A DNA stretch of 64,000 nucleotides from Candidatus Zixiibacteriota bacterium (GCA_040756055.1 JBFLZR010000001.1:682958-746957), one strand, 5' to 3'. Shown: positions 1-8,736, counted from the first letter of the stretch. The notes: generated from the letters alone by a model not told the origin. Numbers and translations: made by a program.

Positions 1-107
1 ACATCAGTGGCTGCCGTCGAATTAACAATTCGCCGCTTTTTCACCCGCTGCCACCAGCTGCAGCACGATGTTTAGCCATTAAACAAACACGCCGGGAGGA
101 TTTGACA

Positions 108-680
108 ATGGACTTTGATATCCAACAAAAAATCAACGCTCAACTGAATCCGGGAGAGCGAATACTCTGGACTGGCCACCCCAGAGGCGGATTGGTCTTT
201 CGCGGCTCGGATATACCTTTTACTCTGTTCGGTATCATCTGGTTATCCTTTGTCCTGACTGCGGCATTTAATGCCTTGACATTTGAGGAGATTCCTATCC
301 CCGTCCTGGTGGTCCTGGTTCCCTTTCTCGCAATCGGTCTGTACATTGTACTCTTTCGTTTTCTTCATGACGCCTGGCGTCGTTCGCGGACCTACTATAG
401 CCTAACCGACAGGCGCGTCATAATTGTCACCGGATGGTTCAAGCTTGAGGTGATGAGTCTTTCGTTGCGAACCCTTCCGGGTATGTCGTTATCGGAAAAG
501 TCCGATGGCAGCGGGACAATTCAACTGGGGACCTCGCGTTCCGGTTTCGGATGGCCTTCATCGATGTACTGGCCCGGCACGTCATCGCGGATTGTCCCCT
601 CGCTTGAGCTTGTTCAAGATGTCCGCAGCGTCTATAACCAGATTCTCCAGACCCATGAACGCGGCTTTCAGGGCAACTAA
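108..680 (+). CDS. Membrane protein with bacterial PH-like domain
   Basis: About 190 residues. Two hydrophobic segments (roughly residues 30-55 and 64-86) precede a soluble part that begins YYSLTDRRVII and continues with WFKLEVMSL, the pattern of bacterial PH (bPH/YdbT-like) domains anchored in the membrane. The ATG at 108 is preferred over the in-frame TTG at 102, because GGGAGGA at 94-100 sits 7 bases from the ATG and only 1 from the TTG. The biochemical role of this family is poorly known; some members have been linked to envelope maintenance. The gene stands alone, and the next gene has its own promoter. Family call fairly secure, function unknown. Confidence 0.75.
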   Translation: MDFDIQQKINAQLNPGERILWTGHPRGGLVFRGSDIPFTLFGIIWLSFVLTAAFNALTFEEIPIPVLVVLVPFLAIGLYIVLFRFLHDAWRRSRTYYSLTDRRVIIVTGWFKLEVMSLSLRTLPGMSLSEKSDGSGTIQLGTSRSGFGWPSSMYWPGTSSRIVPSLELVQDVRSVYNQILQTHERGFQGN

Positions 681-738
681 CTAAGCTCTTGGCACACACT
701 TGAATAGGGATCACTTGACGGTTATGGCAGGCACGCTC

Positions 739-768
739 TTGACAAACCGGACCTATCCGGTTTATATT
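739..768 (+). promoter_or_regulatory. Sigma70-type promoter with palindromic spacer
   Basis: TTGACA (739-744) and TATATT (763-768) are separated by exactly 18 bases. Those 18 bases form a dyad, AACCGGA-CCTA-TCCGGTT. The dyad fills the whole -35/-10 spacer, as an operator would. The likely target is the lipoprotein gene starting at 917, which would give a leader of about 140 bases. Confidence 0.5.
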
Positions 769-916
769 ATGGATAACAAAGTACACAAATTTTTCCACAC
801 TTCCGCGCACTCACCGTCTGTACTTTAATAGAAACACGGTCTGCCCTCCGCGTTTGCCCGGCCAAGACTACTTCGGGCATGCCTTCAAATTAGAGATATG
901 CATAGGAGAGAACACT

Positions 917-1909
917 ATGAAAACCAGATCCTCAAATTTGAGCATAGGCAGCGCTCTTAAAATCCTCACGTCAATATGCTTAATCTGCGTTGTCATTACC
1001 ATTAGCTGCGGCCGCGACAGCACCGGACCACAGGCTGACCTGGCAGCCACTAAGGCTGCCCTAAGCGCGGCCCCGACGGACCCGACGCTGGAAATTATCT
1101 CACACACCGACTGCCTCACTTACGGCGATGGGGACGAGGATCCCTACATACCGTCAACCCAGACTGCCGTGATGTGGGAGTATGATGGCAACGGTAACCT
1201 TGATCTTCGCCGCCTCAACGCCGGACTCAATTGTTGTCCGGACCTGGCCTTTTCTGTCGATCTGACCGACCGCGTCATCACCGTGATGGAACAGGATAAC
1301 GGGATTTGCGATTGCTTCTGCCTGCTGAATGTCGATCTCCGCGTCAGCGACATCAAGCCGGGCAAATATTTGCTGCGGTTTGAAGAGTTCGTTAGCATTG
1401 GCGAAGATGAGCCGCTCGAATGCGAAGTGACCCTCAAGGGTGTCGGCTCATCGGGTATGTTCACGGCCGAACGCACTCTGGTGCCATGGGGCGACATTCA
1501 GTACCCACCCTCTGGCGCCTTTATCGGCTTTCATCCGTGCGGGATAAACAACACCGTAGTCGATGTTCCCGATGAACTGAATACCAGCTACTGTTTCACA
1601 TGGGAATACGACCAGAATCAGACCCTTAAACTCGGGCAACACAACTCGATGATCAACTGCTGCATGGACACTCTCTACGTGACATTCGACTTTTCCGGCA
1701 ACGTGATAACAATAGACGAGGTTGACACGCTGTCATACATTTGCCCCTGCTTTTGCGCTTTCGGGGCGGACCTGGAGATTCACAATCTCCCGGCAGGGGA
1801 GTACACTTTCAGGGTAAACGAGCCCTTTTACGATATGACCTTTGAGTTTACGGTCGATCTGCTGTCGCAGCCATTGGGCTACTACGCCCCGTTCGCGAGT
1901 TCTCGGTAG
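917..1909 (+). CDS. Secreted cysteine-rich protein with internal duplication
   Basis: About 330 residues. The ATG at 917 is chosen because TAGGAGAG lies just upstream and a signal peptide follows, ending in an ISCGRDS stretch that could be a weak lipobox. The mature protein has two homologous halves. Each has a tryptophan-containing strand (MWEYDGNGNLDL and FTWEYDQNQTLKL), then a CC pair (LNCCPD, INCCMD), a VIT strand, a C-x-C-x-C cluster (CDCFCL, CPCFCA) and a closing KPGKYLLR or PAGEYTFR strand. The repeated cysteine pattern suggests disulphides or a metal site in an extracytoplasmic beta domain. I recognise no family. A palindromic promoter lies upstream. Confidence 0.7.
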   Translation: MKTRSSNLSIGSALKILTSICLICVVITISCGRDSTGPQADLAATKAALSAAPTDPTLEIISHTDCLTYGDGDEDPYIPSTQTAVMWEYDGNGNLDLRRLNAGLNCCPDLAFSVDLTDRVITVMEQDNGICDCFCLLNVDLRVSDIKPGKYLLRFEEFVSIGEDEPLECEVTLKGVGSSGMFTAERTLVPWGDIQYPPSGAFIGFHPCGINNTVVDVPDELNTSYCFTWEYDQNQTLKLGQHNSMINCCMDTLYVTFDFSGNVITIDEVDTLSYICPCFCAFGADLEIHNLPAGEYTFRVNEPFYDMTFEFTVDLLSQPLGYYAPFASSR

Positions 1910-1942
1910 CCGCGTACGCCTTTCGGTAGAGCAGTTTAAATA

Positions 1943-1991
1943 GGGCAGGAAGCTTTTCTGCCCGCCTCGGGCGGATCAGATTCCTGCCTTC
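1943..1991 (+). terminator. Branched GC-rich hairpin after the duplicated lipoprotein gene
   Basis: GGCAGGAA (1944-1951) pairs with TTCCTGCC (1981-1988). Inside it, GGGCAG pairs with CTGCCC, and CCGCC pairs with GGCGG. It lies about 35 bases after the stop codon. The T-tract is short, so termination is plausible but not certain. The same GGCAGGAA/TTCCTGCC pair recurs after gyrA at 47931-47956. Confidence 0.4.
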
Positions 1992-1994
1992 TTG

Positions 1995-2044
1995 TTTGCA
2001 TAACAGTAGGCGTTTGATAAATCAAACGCCTACTGTTATGCAAA
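1995..2044. repeat. Perfect 24-bp inverted repeat
   Basis: The arms at 1995-2018 and 2021-2044 are perfectly complementary with a 2-base centre. The core GCGTTTGAT-AA-ATCAAACGC also occurs at 47998-48017 with centre GA. In both places it follows a GGCAGGAA/TTCCTGCC hairpin, so this is a dispersed intergenic element rather than a site tied to one gene. Confidence 0.8.
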
Positions 2045-2297
2045 TAGATGCTTCAGGCGAACAGACCGGTGGACCAGCCTCTGACCTCCTTGCTAATTTG
2101 CCCCATAGGCGACAATAAGTTAAGGGCAGGCGTGTTGCCCTTTGTTATCCGTTTGCTTTTTTCCTCGATTTGGTTTACATTATGGCCTGTTTCGGCTTAC
2201 GCCTAACCGGGCCGGCCGGAACGCTAACCGCGAAAACTACCGGTAGATCGAAATCCCATGTGGTTTCGACATACTCGCGGTACATCAGCAGAAAGTC

Positions 2298-2386
2298 GGA
2301 GAGGTGTCCGAGTTGGCTGAAGGAGCACGCCTGGAAAGTGTGTACAGGTAAAACTGTCCAGGGTTCGAATCCCTGCCTCTCCGCCA
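2298..2386 (+). tRNA. tRNA-Ser (anticodon GGA)
   Basis: The acceptor GGAGAGG (2298-2304) pairs with CCTCTCC (2376-2382), followed by discriminator G and an encoded CCA (2384-2386). The anticodon stem CACGC/GTGTG encloses loop CTGGAAA, so the anticodon is GGA, reading UCC/UCU serine codons. The long variable arm (about GTACAGGTAAAACTGTCC) and the TTCGAAT T-loop agree with a class II serine tRNA. Confidence 0.95.
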
Positions 2387-2496
2387 TAAAAGGTATATTC
2401 CGAGCACATCCTTAACAGTCTTCGTACGGAAGAACCCGGCAGTGGTTTTGCCGCGAAAAGACCGCTACGGTGTTGAAAGTGTTACAATCGAAGATT

Positions 2497-2556
2497 GGCA
2501 GAACCGCTCACGTTTATAGTCTTTTATGGAAAAAGGTTCTGCCCTTGGCTTTTTTT
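2497..2556 (+). other. Long-loop hairpin followed by a T-tract
   Basis: GGCAGAACC (2497-2505) pairs with GGTTCTGCC (2535-2543). The loop is about 29 bases and a run of seven T follows at 2550-2556. It lies between tRNA-Ser and the small zinc-ribbon gene and could end the tRNA transcript. The large loop is unusual for a terminator. Confidence 0.3.
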
Positions 2557-2657
2557 ATACATCCGGACCAGCGAGACAGAACCGTTGTTTTGTATTGAAT
2601 TTCCACACCCGGTGTCGAGTATATATCTGCAGACAACCTTACGAAGGCGGTGATAGC

Positions 2658-2840
2658 GTGTTTACGTTTCAGCAAAGAGAAGATGTTAATCCCAGATGCC
2701 CCCACTGCAAGAGAGAAATCAATGCCGTGCTGTATCGCGAAATGAAGCGCGATCTGGGGAAACGATGTATCTATTTTTGCCCTGACTGCAAGTGCGTCCT
2801 GGGTGTCTCCCATCGCAAAGGACTTACCTTCGGATTGTAA
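2658..2840 (+). CDS. Small zinc-ribbon protein (60 aa)
   Basis: The GTG at 2658 is chosen over an upstream ATG because GAAGGCGG at 2643-2650 gives a 7-base spacing and conserved-looking sequence starts there. The protein has two CxxC knuckles (CPHC near residue 14, CPDC near residue 43) and ends VLGVSHRKGLTFGL. I recall this arrangement, with a tail close to VLGVSHRKG, from short uncharacterised proteins in several phyla, but cannot name a family. It is probably a single treble-clef or rubredoxin-like zinc fold. The residues before position 2658 look non-coding. Confidence 0.65.
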   Translation: MFTFQQREDVNPRCPHCKREINAVLYREMKRDLGKRCIYFCPDCKCVLGVSHRKGLTFGL

Positions 2841-2953
2841 CTTCTTGACTCGATGGCTGCAAAAGGTGAGGTGGGACAGTTTCCGGTAACCATCCCACCA
2901 GCGATGAATTGATAAGCTGCCACTCTTTTATAGCACACTCTTCCACCAGCGTA

Positions 2954-3286
2954 CTACTTGAGAAGCAGCATCTTCTTGCTGGCGGCTTTGTCTCCTATAG
3001 TGAGGCGATATGAATTTGAAGCTCCGAATGTCTTCTGCGGCGTCGGATGCGGCGAAATCCACGGCGCCGACAATCCGGAGAATCACAATCGACACTCATT
3101 CTTCTTGCAGGGTCAGCTCAAAGAGGTATTCTCAAAAACCGGCTGTAATGAACGAAGGATCAATCTCTGGGTGGACCGGTGTAGCGCCAGGGCGATGAAC
3201 CACAACAAGCTGCGTCGCAAAAGTGGTGAAGCCAAATGCCCGAAGGTCCACTTTCTCAAATAACAGCCCTTTTGTATACGTAATTC
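2954..3286 (-). pseudogene. Decayed 3' end of a secreted protein gene with a sorting-type tail
   Basis: Read on the minus strand, the region ends YRLTIGDKAASKKMLLLK followed by TAG. This matches the tail of the YPNPFN-type C-terminal sorting domain, where KKMxLLK is usual. Upstream, another frame reads FEKVDLRAFGFTTFATQ, then VHPEIDPSFITAGF, TGA, EYLFELTLQEE, TGA, VSIVILRIVGAVDFAASD. So there are two in-frame stops and at least one frameshift (near 3010). The TGA codons have no hairpin like those in the hdrA genes, so I read decay rather than recoding. Confidence 0.4.
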
Positions 3287-3509
3287 AAAGACGAAATAGT
3301 TGCCTCATATGTCCAATATCGCCCGGCGCTAACCCGATTTTCTTTCAAAACGTTGAATTCTGCGTCATTCAATTCGTAAGTATGGTCATTCAAGATGAAA
3401 GAAGTCTGCTTTAGATTCATGTCCGGCCGCTCTCAGTAAGCAAAAAAAATTGACCTGAACCGCAATACATATTATCCTATTATCTGAAGCACATCTTAAG
3501 GAGGGATTC

Positions 3510-3968
3510 ATGGGTTATCGATTTCTTTTCATATTTCTGGTTATTCTAATGTTCGCGCTCATTAGCGGGTGCAACGATGACAATCCTGTTGATGGCGGTT
3601 CGGCGGCGTATTATCCGTTTATTGCGATTACCGATGAGACCGGCCAGGTGATCGGAGGAACCACCGATGATTGGTGCTGGGACTACAGCGCCACCAATCC
3701 CCCGAATGAATTCATGCTGTACCCGGCCTATCCGAATCCGTTCAACGGCACGACAATTATCCGCTTTGCGCTGCCGGAGATGACATATGTAAGAATTACC
3801 CTGCAGAATGATCGATGGCGACTGGCATTCACCATAATGGACAATTACATTCCGGCGGGACTTCACACGCTCGAATGGAGCTCCGGTGACCTTCCCTGCG
3901 GATACTATGAGTGCTACATGACAGCGGGCAATTTCCAGTGCCAGGGTACCTTGATGGTGCTGCGGTAA
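3510..3968 (+). CDS. Lipoprotein with YPNPFN-type (FlgD Ig-like/sorting) domain
   Basis: 152 residues. It begins with a lipoprotein signal ending LISGC (lipobox, Cys about residue 21). It carries the pattern AYPNPFNGTT followed by IRFALPE, the hallmark of the FlgD-like Ig fold found at the C-termini of secreted proteins in FCB-group bacteria. The domain normally ends a large protein; here it makes up nearly the whole mature chain. An AAGGAGGG ribosome site lies 7 bases before the ATG. It may be a stand-alone envelope domain or the survivor of a larger gene. The substrate or partner is unknown. Confidence 0.75.
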   Translation: MGYRFLFIFLVILMFALISGCNDDNPVDGGSAAYYPFIAITDETGQVIGGTTDDWCWDYSATNPPNEFMLYPAYPNPFNGTTIIRFALPEMTYVRITLQNDRWRLAFTIMDNYIPAGLHTLEWSSGDLPCGYYECYMTAGNFQCQGTLMVLR

Positions 3969-4024
3969 ATCAGGACTTGCCTTTCCTGTTATCCCTACGA
4001 TCCTTTGCCTCCGCAGGATAGACG

Positions 4025-4768
4025 ATGAATAGCAACGTTTTCTCACAATCCCCCTATCGGTGCAAATTCGACTGGGGAGCAATCGGCGCGAAAAGAGCCG
4101 CCGAGCGCGGCGACGTCATCGTACTGGTCGATGTCCTGAGCTTTTCCACCACCGTTGTGCACGCGGTCAGCAAAGGAGCTGTGGTCTTTGCATGTCCGGA
4201 GTCTGCAGATGCCCGAGCAATAGCCGACAGGGAGGGGGCAGAGATCGCGGTAAGACGGTCCGAGGCCTCGCCTAAAGGGCAGTATTCTTTATCTCCATCG
4301 ACCTTTGATAACGCGAAGCCTGGCGTGAAAATTGTGTTGCCGTCGCTGAACGGTGGTACATGTGTTAATATCTGTCAGAACGCCCCTGTGGTCGTCGTTG
4401 GCGCGCTTATAAATGCGTCCGCGGTCGGTGCTGCCCTTCGCAACGCCACTGACTCCAGCGAGTCGGCTGTCACGATTATCGCTTGCGGCGAGCGAGAGAA
4501 ATTTCCCCACAACGATCTTCGCATGGCGATTGAGGACTTCCTTGGAGCGGGTGCCATACTTGCGCAGTTGCCGTTTGACAAATCTCCCGAAGCTATTGTG
4601 TGCGAAGAAGCCTTCAAGGCAAATATCACTCGTATCGACAGTCTTCTGTGGGAATGTATGTCGGGGAGAGAATTGCGCGGCGAAGGATTTGCCGATGATG
4701 TCCGTTTTGCCTCACGAATTGACACACACGACCGAGTACCAAATCTCAGCAACGGTTGTTTTCGCTGA
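4025..4768 (+). CDS. comB: 2-phosphosulfolactate phosphatase family protein (ComB)
   Basis: 247 residues. The chain carries the ComB hallmarks VLVDVLSFSTTVVHA near the N-terminus and VLPSLNGGT in the middle, plus a late ACGER stretch. ComB removes phosphate from 2-phosphosulfolactate in the archaeal coenzyme M pathway (EC 3.1.3.71). In bacteria the family is widespread without the rest of that pathway, so the real substrate may be another phospho-hydroxy acid. The gene begins about 57 bases after the upstream lipoprotein and converges on a minus-strand gene. Coenzyme M is a substrate of the archaeal heterodisulfide reductases related to those in this window, but no other com gene is visible. 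Confidence 0.85.
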   Translation: MNSNVFSQSPYRCKFDWGAIGAKRAAERGDVIVLVDVLSFSTTVVHAVSKGAVVFACPESADARAIADREGAEIAVRRSEASPKGQYSLSPSTFDNAKPGVKIVLPSLNGGTCVNICQNAPVVVVGALINASAVGAALRNATDSSESAVTIIACGEREKFPHNDLRMAIEDFLGAGAILAQLPFDKSPEAIVCEEAFKANITRIDSLLWECMSGRELRGEGFADDVRFASRIDTHDRVPNLSNGCFR

Positions 4769-4782
4769 TCAAACGATAGACA

Positions 4783-5331
4783 TCAAAACTTCGCCTTTAT
4801 GAGATTCCGGTCCAGGGTCGTCGGAATTCCCTGTGGATAACGAGCATATTGAGACATCCGCAACCAGTCCGACATCGATGGCTCATACCTGTCCGGCGCA
4901 TTATAACCGACAATAGGCTCGTGCGAAACGGCGCCGGTCGTAATCGAGCCAAATAAAATCCAGGCCGGCGCGGATATCAAAAGGATGACTCCGTGTGACA
5001 TCGTCGAAAGCGTCCCAAGCACCGTCCACGCCGTCAGCGACCCGTGCTGGGATCGGTAGGTGAAAACCTGTGCCCGCCGAATATCCGTCCGGGCCAGCGA
5101 CCTGAGATGGTTGTCTTCCATCCAGAACAGAGAGTCGCTGTGAACAGCTATCAACTCTCCGTAACCAAAGATTTTGGTTCTGTCGAACTTGTGTACCACC
5201 TGCAGCCAGCCGCCATAGGCCGAGCTCTGAGCCTGCTCCACCGTTGCCAGCCACCCACTGTTACACTTCGGCGACACACAACCCTCCGCCATCACAACAA
5301 CCAGCAATGCAGCCGCGACAACGATTTTCAT
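4783..5331 (-). CDS. Putative lipoprotein of unknown function
   Basis: About 182 residues. The ATG at 5331 is preferred because it gives a clean signal sequence, MKIVVAAALLVVVMAEGC, with a possible lipobox Cys at 18. Longer in-frame starts run into the upstream gene. It starts 4 bases after the stop of the 520-residue lipoprotein upstream, so the two form an operon and may be translationally coupled. The mature part includes HSDSLFWMEDNHLRSL and RRAQVF strands and a hydrophobic stretch (STMSHGVILLISAPAWILFG) that may be a membrane segment. I recognise no family. Confidence 0.6.
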   Translation of the reverse strand: MKIVVAAALLVVVMAEGCVSPKCNSGWLATVEQAQSSAYGGWLQVVHKFDRTKIFGYGELIAVHSDSLFWMEDNHLRSLARTDIRRAQVFTYRSQHGSLTAWTVLGTLSTMSHGVILLISAPAWILFGSITTGAVSHEPIVGYNAPDRYEPSMSDWLRMSQYARYPQGIPTTLDRNLIKAKF

Positions 5332-5335
5332 GGTC

Positions 5336-6898
5336 CTACTTGACATACCGGCTATTCCAAAAACAGTTCTCCATCTCACTCTCAACTTCTTTGTACTCCG
5401 GGGCCAGCGTCCTAAGCGCCTGCTCGGGTGACATCAGCATAAGCATCGCCCTCTCGGCGTTTTCTTCGGCCAGCCATTCATCACGCATCCACTCCAGATA
5501 GTACCCCCGGCTCTCGAGAAACAGCTCGTAAGAAGCATAATCTTCCGGCAAGACAAACTCCAGCCGACAGGTATCACCGGGGTATGTGATCAGGAATTGA
5601 CTTGAATCGATAAGCAACTCTTTGGGATTCTCCACGCGGGCGGTGTTCATTACTACCGAGCGGGGTTCAAGACGTACCGGTTCGACAAAGTCTCCTACCG
5701 ATGCCAGTGCCAGGTAATCGAGACGCCAGTGCCCCCGCGTCAAACGCAAACGAATCTTGCCATTGAAATCAATACTGTCGGGAATCGGCATCAAACGAAT
5801 GTCAGTCGCCAACGGCCCGGTCTCGTGTGTGGTGCTGACGGTCACCCATGTTCCATTGGCGTTTTCGACCATCAACTCAATTCCCCCAAGCTGCTCACCG
5901 AGTCCTACCGATTGACTCGTCGCCGAAATATCGCCACGCTCCAGCATGCTGATGAATTCCGCCACATTGGTCCCGAGATACGAGAGTGTCTGGTAAAACA
6001 GATAGGTGCTCAGCAGGCTTTGCCGCGAGGCGATCAGAAGCCCCCTTGAACCATCAGGAACCTCATCGAAGGTCAATTCGATGGTCTCTTTTGATGCAAG
6101 GTCGGTAGAGTCGGTCTGTGAAAAACGCTCGCGGCCGTCAAAACTTTTCACCGAACTAAGGCAGTCTTCATCTCCGACAACACACGAACTCGGCGAAGTG
6201 ATATTATACACTTCGCGTAGCCTACGATCCAGATCAACGGCCACCCGCCCACCTTCAGGTCGTTTCGCGACCAGAAGACTCACCCGCCGTACCACATGAG
6301 TCTCAAGGGCCTCATTGGTCATGGTAATAGTCAAGTTCTGACTCGATGGTCTCGTGCGGTAGAGCGCGTCGATGTCGGTTGCCTCCAGCGATGGCGCCAC
6401 ACTGGCGGAAAAACCTTCCGCCTGAAGCAACTCCTTCTCGCCATTCGTGGCGTAAAATGTCGGGCACGATCCAAAACAGGCCTTCGGATTTGTCAGACAC
6501 ACGACCGTAACCGCAAGGCTCGCTCCGGTCAGAAGGGCAACCGCCCCTACCGACGGAGACTGAACCACCCGGTTCGTTTCGAAGAGAGCTACCGAATCAA
6601 TCGGTACTGCCATAAGTCCGCTCTCGAGCTTCTGGCGGTTTATGCCAAGATGAGTGCCGTCACCATATAGCATCCGTTCTTTCTCATCGACCCGCCAGTC
6701 TCCGAGTACATACACCTCACCATTGAGCAAATGGGCCTTGAGAAACGGTGAACCGTGATTCAGAGTACGGAAATTCTCCGGGGTGACTGTTTCACGACTA
6801 AGTTTTTTGGCGCAGCCGACACAAACAAGAAGAACCGACAAGGTAAACAGCGTTTTAAGAACACCGCATCGCATCGGATGTCCCCGCCAGATAAACAT
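5336..6898 (-). CDS. Large lipoprotein with CFGSCPTFY motif, unknown function
   Basis: About 520 residues. Two starts are possible: the ATG at 6898 (GGAG 5 bases before) and the ATG at 6874, which gives a tighter signal, MRCGVLKTLFTLSVLLVC then VGC (lipobox). The mature protein has ALFETN and GAVALLTGASLAVTVVCL, then KACFGSCPTFYATNG, then a long beta-rich region. The CFGSCPTFYA segment recurs in large uncharacterised lipoproteins that I remember from FCB-group genomes; no function is known to me. It is first in a two-gene operon with the lipoprotein at 4783-5331. Confidence 0.65.
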   Translation of the reverse strand: MFIWRGHPMRCGVLKTLFTLSVLLVCVGCAKKLSRETVTPENFRTLNHGSPFLKAHLLNGEVYVLGDWRVDEKERMLYGDGTHLGINRQKLESGLMAVPIDSVALFETNRVVQSPSVGAVALLTGASLAVTVVCLTNPKACFGSCPTFYATNGEKELLQAEGFSASVAPSLEATDIDALYRTRPSSQNLTITMTNEALETHVVRRVSLLVAKRPEGGRVAVDLDRRLREVYNITSPSSCVVGDEDCLSSVKSFDGRERFSQTDSTDLASKETIELTFDEVPDGSRGLLIASRQSLLSTYLFYQTLSYLGTNVAEFISMLERGDISATSQSVGLGEQLGGIELMVENANGTWVTVSTTHETGPLATDIRLMPIPDSIDFNGKIRLRLTRGHWRLDYLALASVGDFVEPVRLEPRSVVMNTARVENPKELLIDSSQFLITYPGDTCRLEFVLPEDYASYELFLESRGYYLEWMRDEWLAEENAERAMLMLMSPEQALRTLAPEYKEVESEMENCFWNSRYVK

Positions 6899-7084
6899 CT
6901 TGCTCCACTCTCCGTATTGTTCTTAAAAATGACGTGAGGTTAGCTGCCCCGTTGTTCAGCGAAGGTAGACTGCGCACTCGATCCTGCGAAACCCCGCCTA
7001 CTTATTAATAGATGAATTCTTTTTGGCTGTCAATCGGTTTCTGAGGCCCCGACGAACCTTACTAAGGTATTATGTACGTATCGT

Positions 7085-7544
7085 TTATCCGGAACGCTTC
7101 CCCGTTACCGAATCGACGGTTATACGCCAGAGCCGAGCCCCCGCCAGGTCGCCCGAACTGAACTGCCAGACTTTGCCCGAGTAGTGAGCCATAATCTGGT
7201 CTAATCCATAAGCCTTATCAGCATCGGTCGTCAGCTCTTCTAACGCTTCCAACCCGACCACACTCTCGAATCTGAAAGTCCATTTGCACGCCCTAACGTC
7301 ATCGGTGACCAACTTAACATTGCGTTCCATCCCAAAACAGACGCGAGGATTGGCTGCGATGATATCGAGTTTCTTACCCTGTTTGGCTGTGTGGATATAA
7401 AGATATTGGCCGTCGTAACCAAAGGAGATGGGAATGAGGTAGGGTTCGTTTTTGACTGCGAAGGCGAGATGACAGACATCGCAACCGCTTATGATCTCAT
7501 TGATCTGGCCGCGATCGGTGATTTTCCTTCTCCGCGCGCTTCAT
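7085..7544 (-). pseudogene. Pyridoxamine-phosphate-oxidase-like flavin protein, frameshifted
   Basis: The minus strand encodes a protein of the FMN-binding split-barrel (PNPOx-like) family: KITDRGQINEII, CDVCHLAFAVKNEPYLIP, ISFGYDGQYLYIHTA, NPRVCFGMERNV, then KWTFRFESVVG, ending at 7085. The natural start, ATG at 7544, gives MKRAEKE. It joins the ITDRGQ frame only if one A is dropped from the A4 run at 7522-7525 (TTTT on the plus strand). As written, the ATG frame stops after 15 codons. It is either a recent pseudogene or a homopolymer sequencing error. It follows the dipeptidase gene in the same direction by 10 bases. Confidence 0.7.
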
Positions 7545-7554
7545 GGCCGCGCGT

Positions 7555-8736
7555 TCAACCGCCCCCGCACACCTGACGGAACACCCTCATGAAATTGCCG
7601 CCGAGAATCTTGCGAATATCCTCATCGGAGTAACCGCGTGCCACCAGTTCCTTCGTGATATTCGGCACCATCGAGCAATCATCCAGTCCGTCCGGAACGG
7701 CGAACACGCCGTCATAGTCCGACCCCAGTCCCACAAAATCCGGCCCGACCAGCTTGACGATATAATCGATATGGTCCACAACCGTTGCCACATTCACCGG
7801 GACAATCTTCATCTCATCCTTCAGCCACTCGAGAAACTTTTCGACCTCGGCGGTTCTGGCGCTGTCGTTATCCCAGTAGTACTGTTTGACTGAGTCGATC
7901 TCCTCGCGGCGGGTCTCCCAGATCGAATCCGCCTTAATTTCCCACTCTTTCGACAGATAACCGTTATAGAAATTGACCCCTATCACACCACCCTTGGCCG
8001 CTATCGCCTTAATCTGATCATCGGTGAGATTACGGTCATGTTCACACAACGCATACACGCACGAGTGCGAAGCAATGATGGGAGAAGTGGAGATCTTGAG
8101 AACCTCGTCGACCGCGGAAACAGAAGCATGGGAAACATCAATGATCATTCCCATCTCATTCATCTTGTGGACCACCTCGCGTCCGAAATCAGTCAGGCCG
8201 TTAAACGCCGGGGCGGTATCCGCCGAGGATACACACCAATCACTCGATGCCGTATGGGTCAGGGTCATGTACCTCACGCCTCGCTCATAGAAATGTTCGA
8301 GATTGGCAAGCTCTCCCGCAATTGCCACGCCGTTCTCGATACCCACAAAGGCCGCAATCTTCCCCTCATTAATAGCTTTTTCGGCTCCCGCGGCGGTGGT
8401 ACACACGGCGATCCGGTCACGATTGGCCACAATCTGGGAATAAAGGATATCCAGAAGCGAATCGACCTGGGCCCGGCACTCCGCCCGGGGTGTTTCGGTG
8501 TCTACCCAGCAGGCAAACACCTGAAGGTCGATTCCCCCGTCTTTCAGCCGGGGAATGTCCATATGCCCTAACCTGTTACGTTGCGAAAGGTCCAGCCCCT
8601 TTTTCATACGCAATACCGTGTCACTGTGCATATCGGCAACGAGAGCGTCGCGGTGAAGTGATAGATAATTGCGGGGTCTATCTGAACAGTTCAAGAGCCC
8701 TCCAATCAATAGAATCACAACAAGATGTCTGGTCAT
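7555..8736 (-). CDS. Membrane dipeptidase, peptidase family M19
   Basis: About 393 residues from the ATG at 8736, chosen because a signal sequence (MTRHLVVILLIGGLLNC) begins there. Family hallmarks are visible: VADMHSDT (HxD metal ligands), VGIENG (bridging Glu), IDVSHAS and IIASHS (metal-binding His) and GLGSDYDG (catalytic Asp region). M19 enzymes are two-zinc hydrolases that cleave dipeptides, and bacterial members also act on D-amino-acid dipeptides. The Cys at the end of the signal suggests lipid anchoring, though LLNC is not an ideal lipobox. A flavin-binding pseudogene follows downstream. Confidence 0.92.
   Translation of the reverse strand: MTRHLVVILLIGGLLNCSDRPRNYLSLHRDALVADMHSDTVLRMKKGLDLSQRNRLGHMDIPRLKDGGIDLQVFACWVDTETPRAECRAQVDSLLDILYSQIVANRDRIAVCTTAAGAEKAINEGKIAAFVGIENGVAIAGELANLEHFYERGVRYMTLTHTASSDWCVSSADTAPAFNGLTDFGREVVHKMNEMGMIIDVSHASVSAVDEVLKISTSPIIASHSCVYALCEHDRNLTDDQIKAIAAKGGVIGVNFYNGYLSKEWEIKADSIWETRREEIDSVKQYYWDNDSARTAEVEKFLEWLKDEMKIVPVNVATVVDHIDYIVKLVGPDFVGLGSDYDGVFAVPDGLDDCSMVPNITKELVARGYSDEDIRKILGGNFMRVFRQVCGGG

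Noticed and set aside
2170..2415. Open frames over the tRNA-Ser gene on both strands
   Set aside because: They overlap an unambiguous tRNA and show no protein features.
3010..3263. Small plus-strand frames near 3010-3263
   Set aside because: They are opposite the decayed minus-strand gene and have no features of their own.
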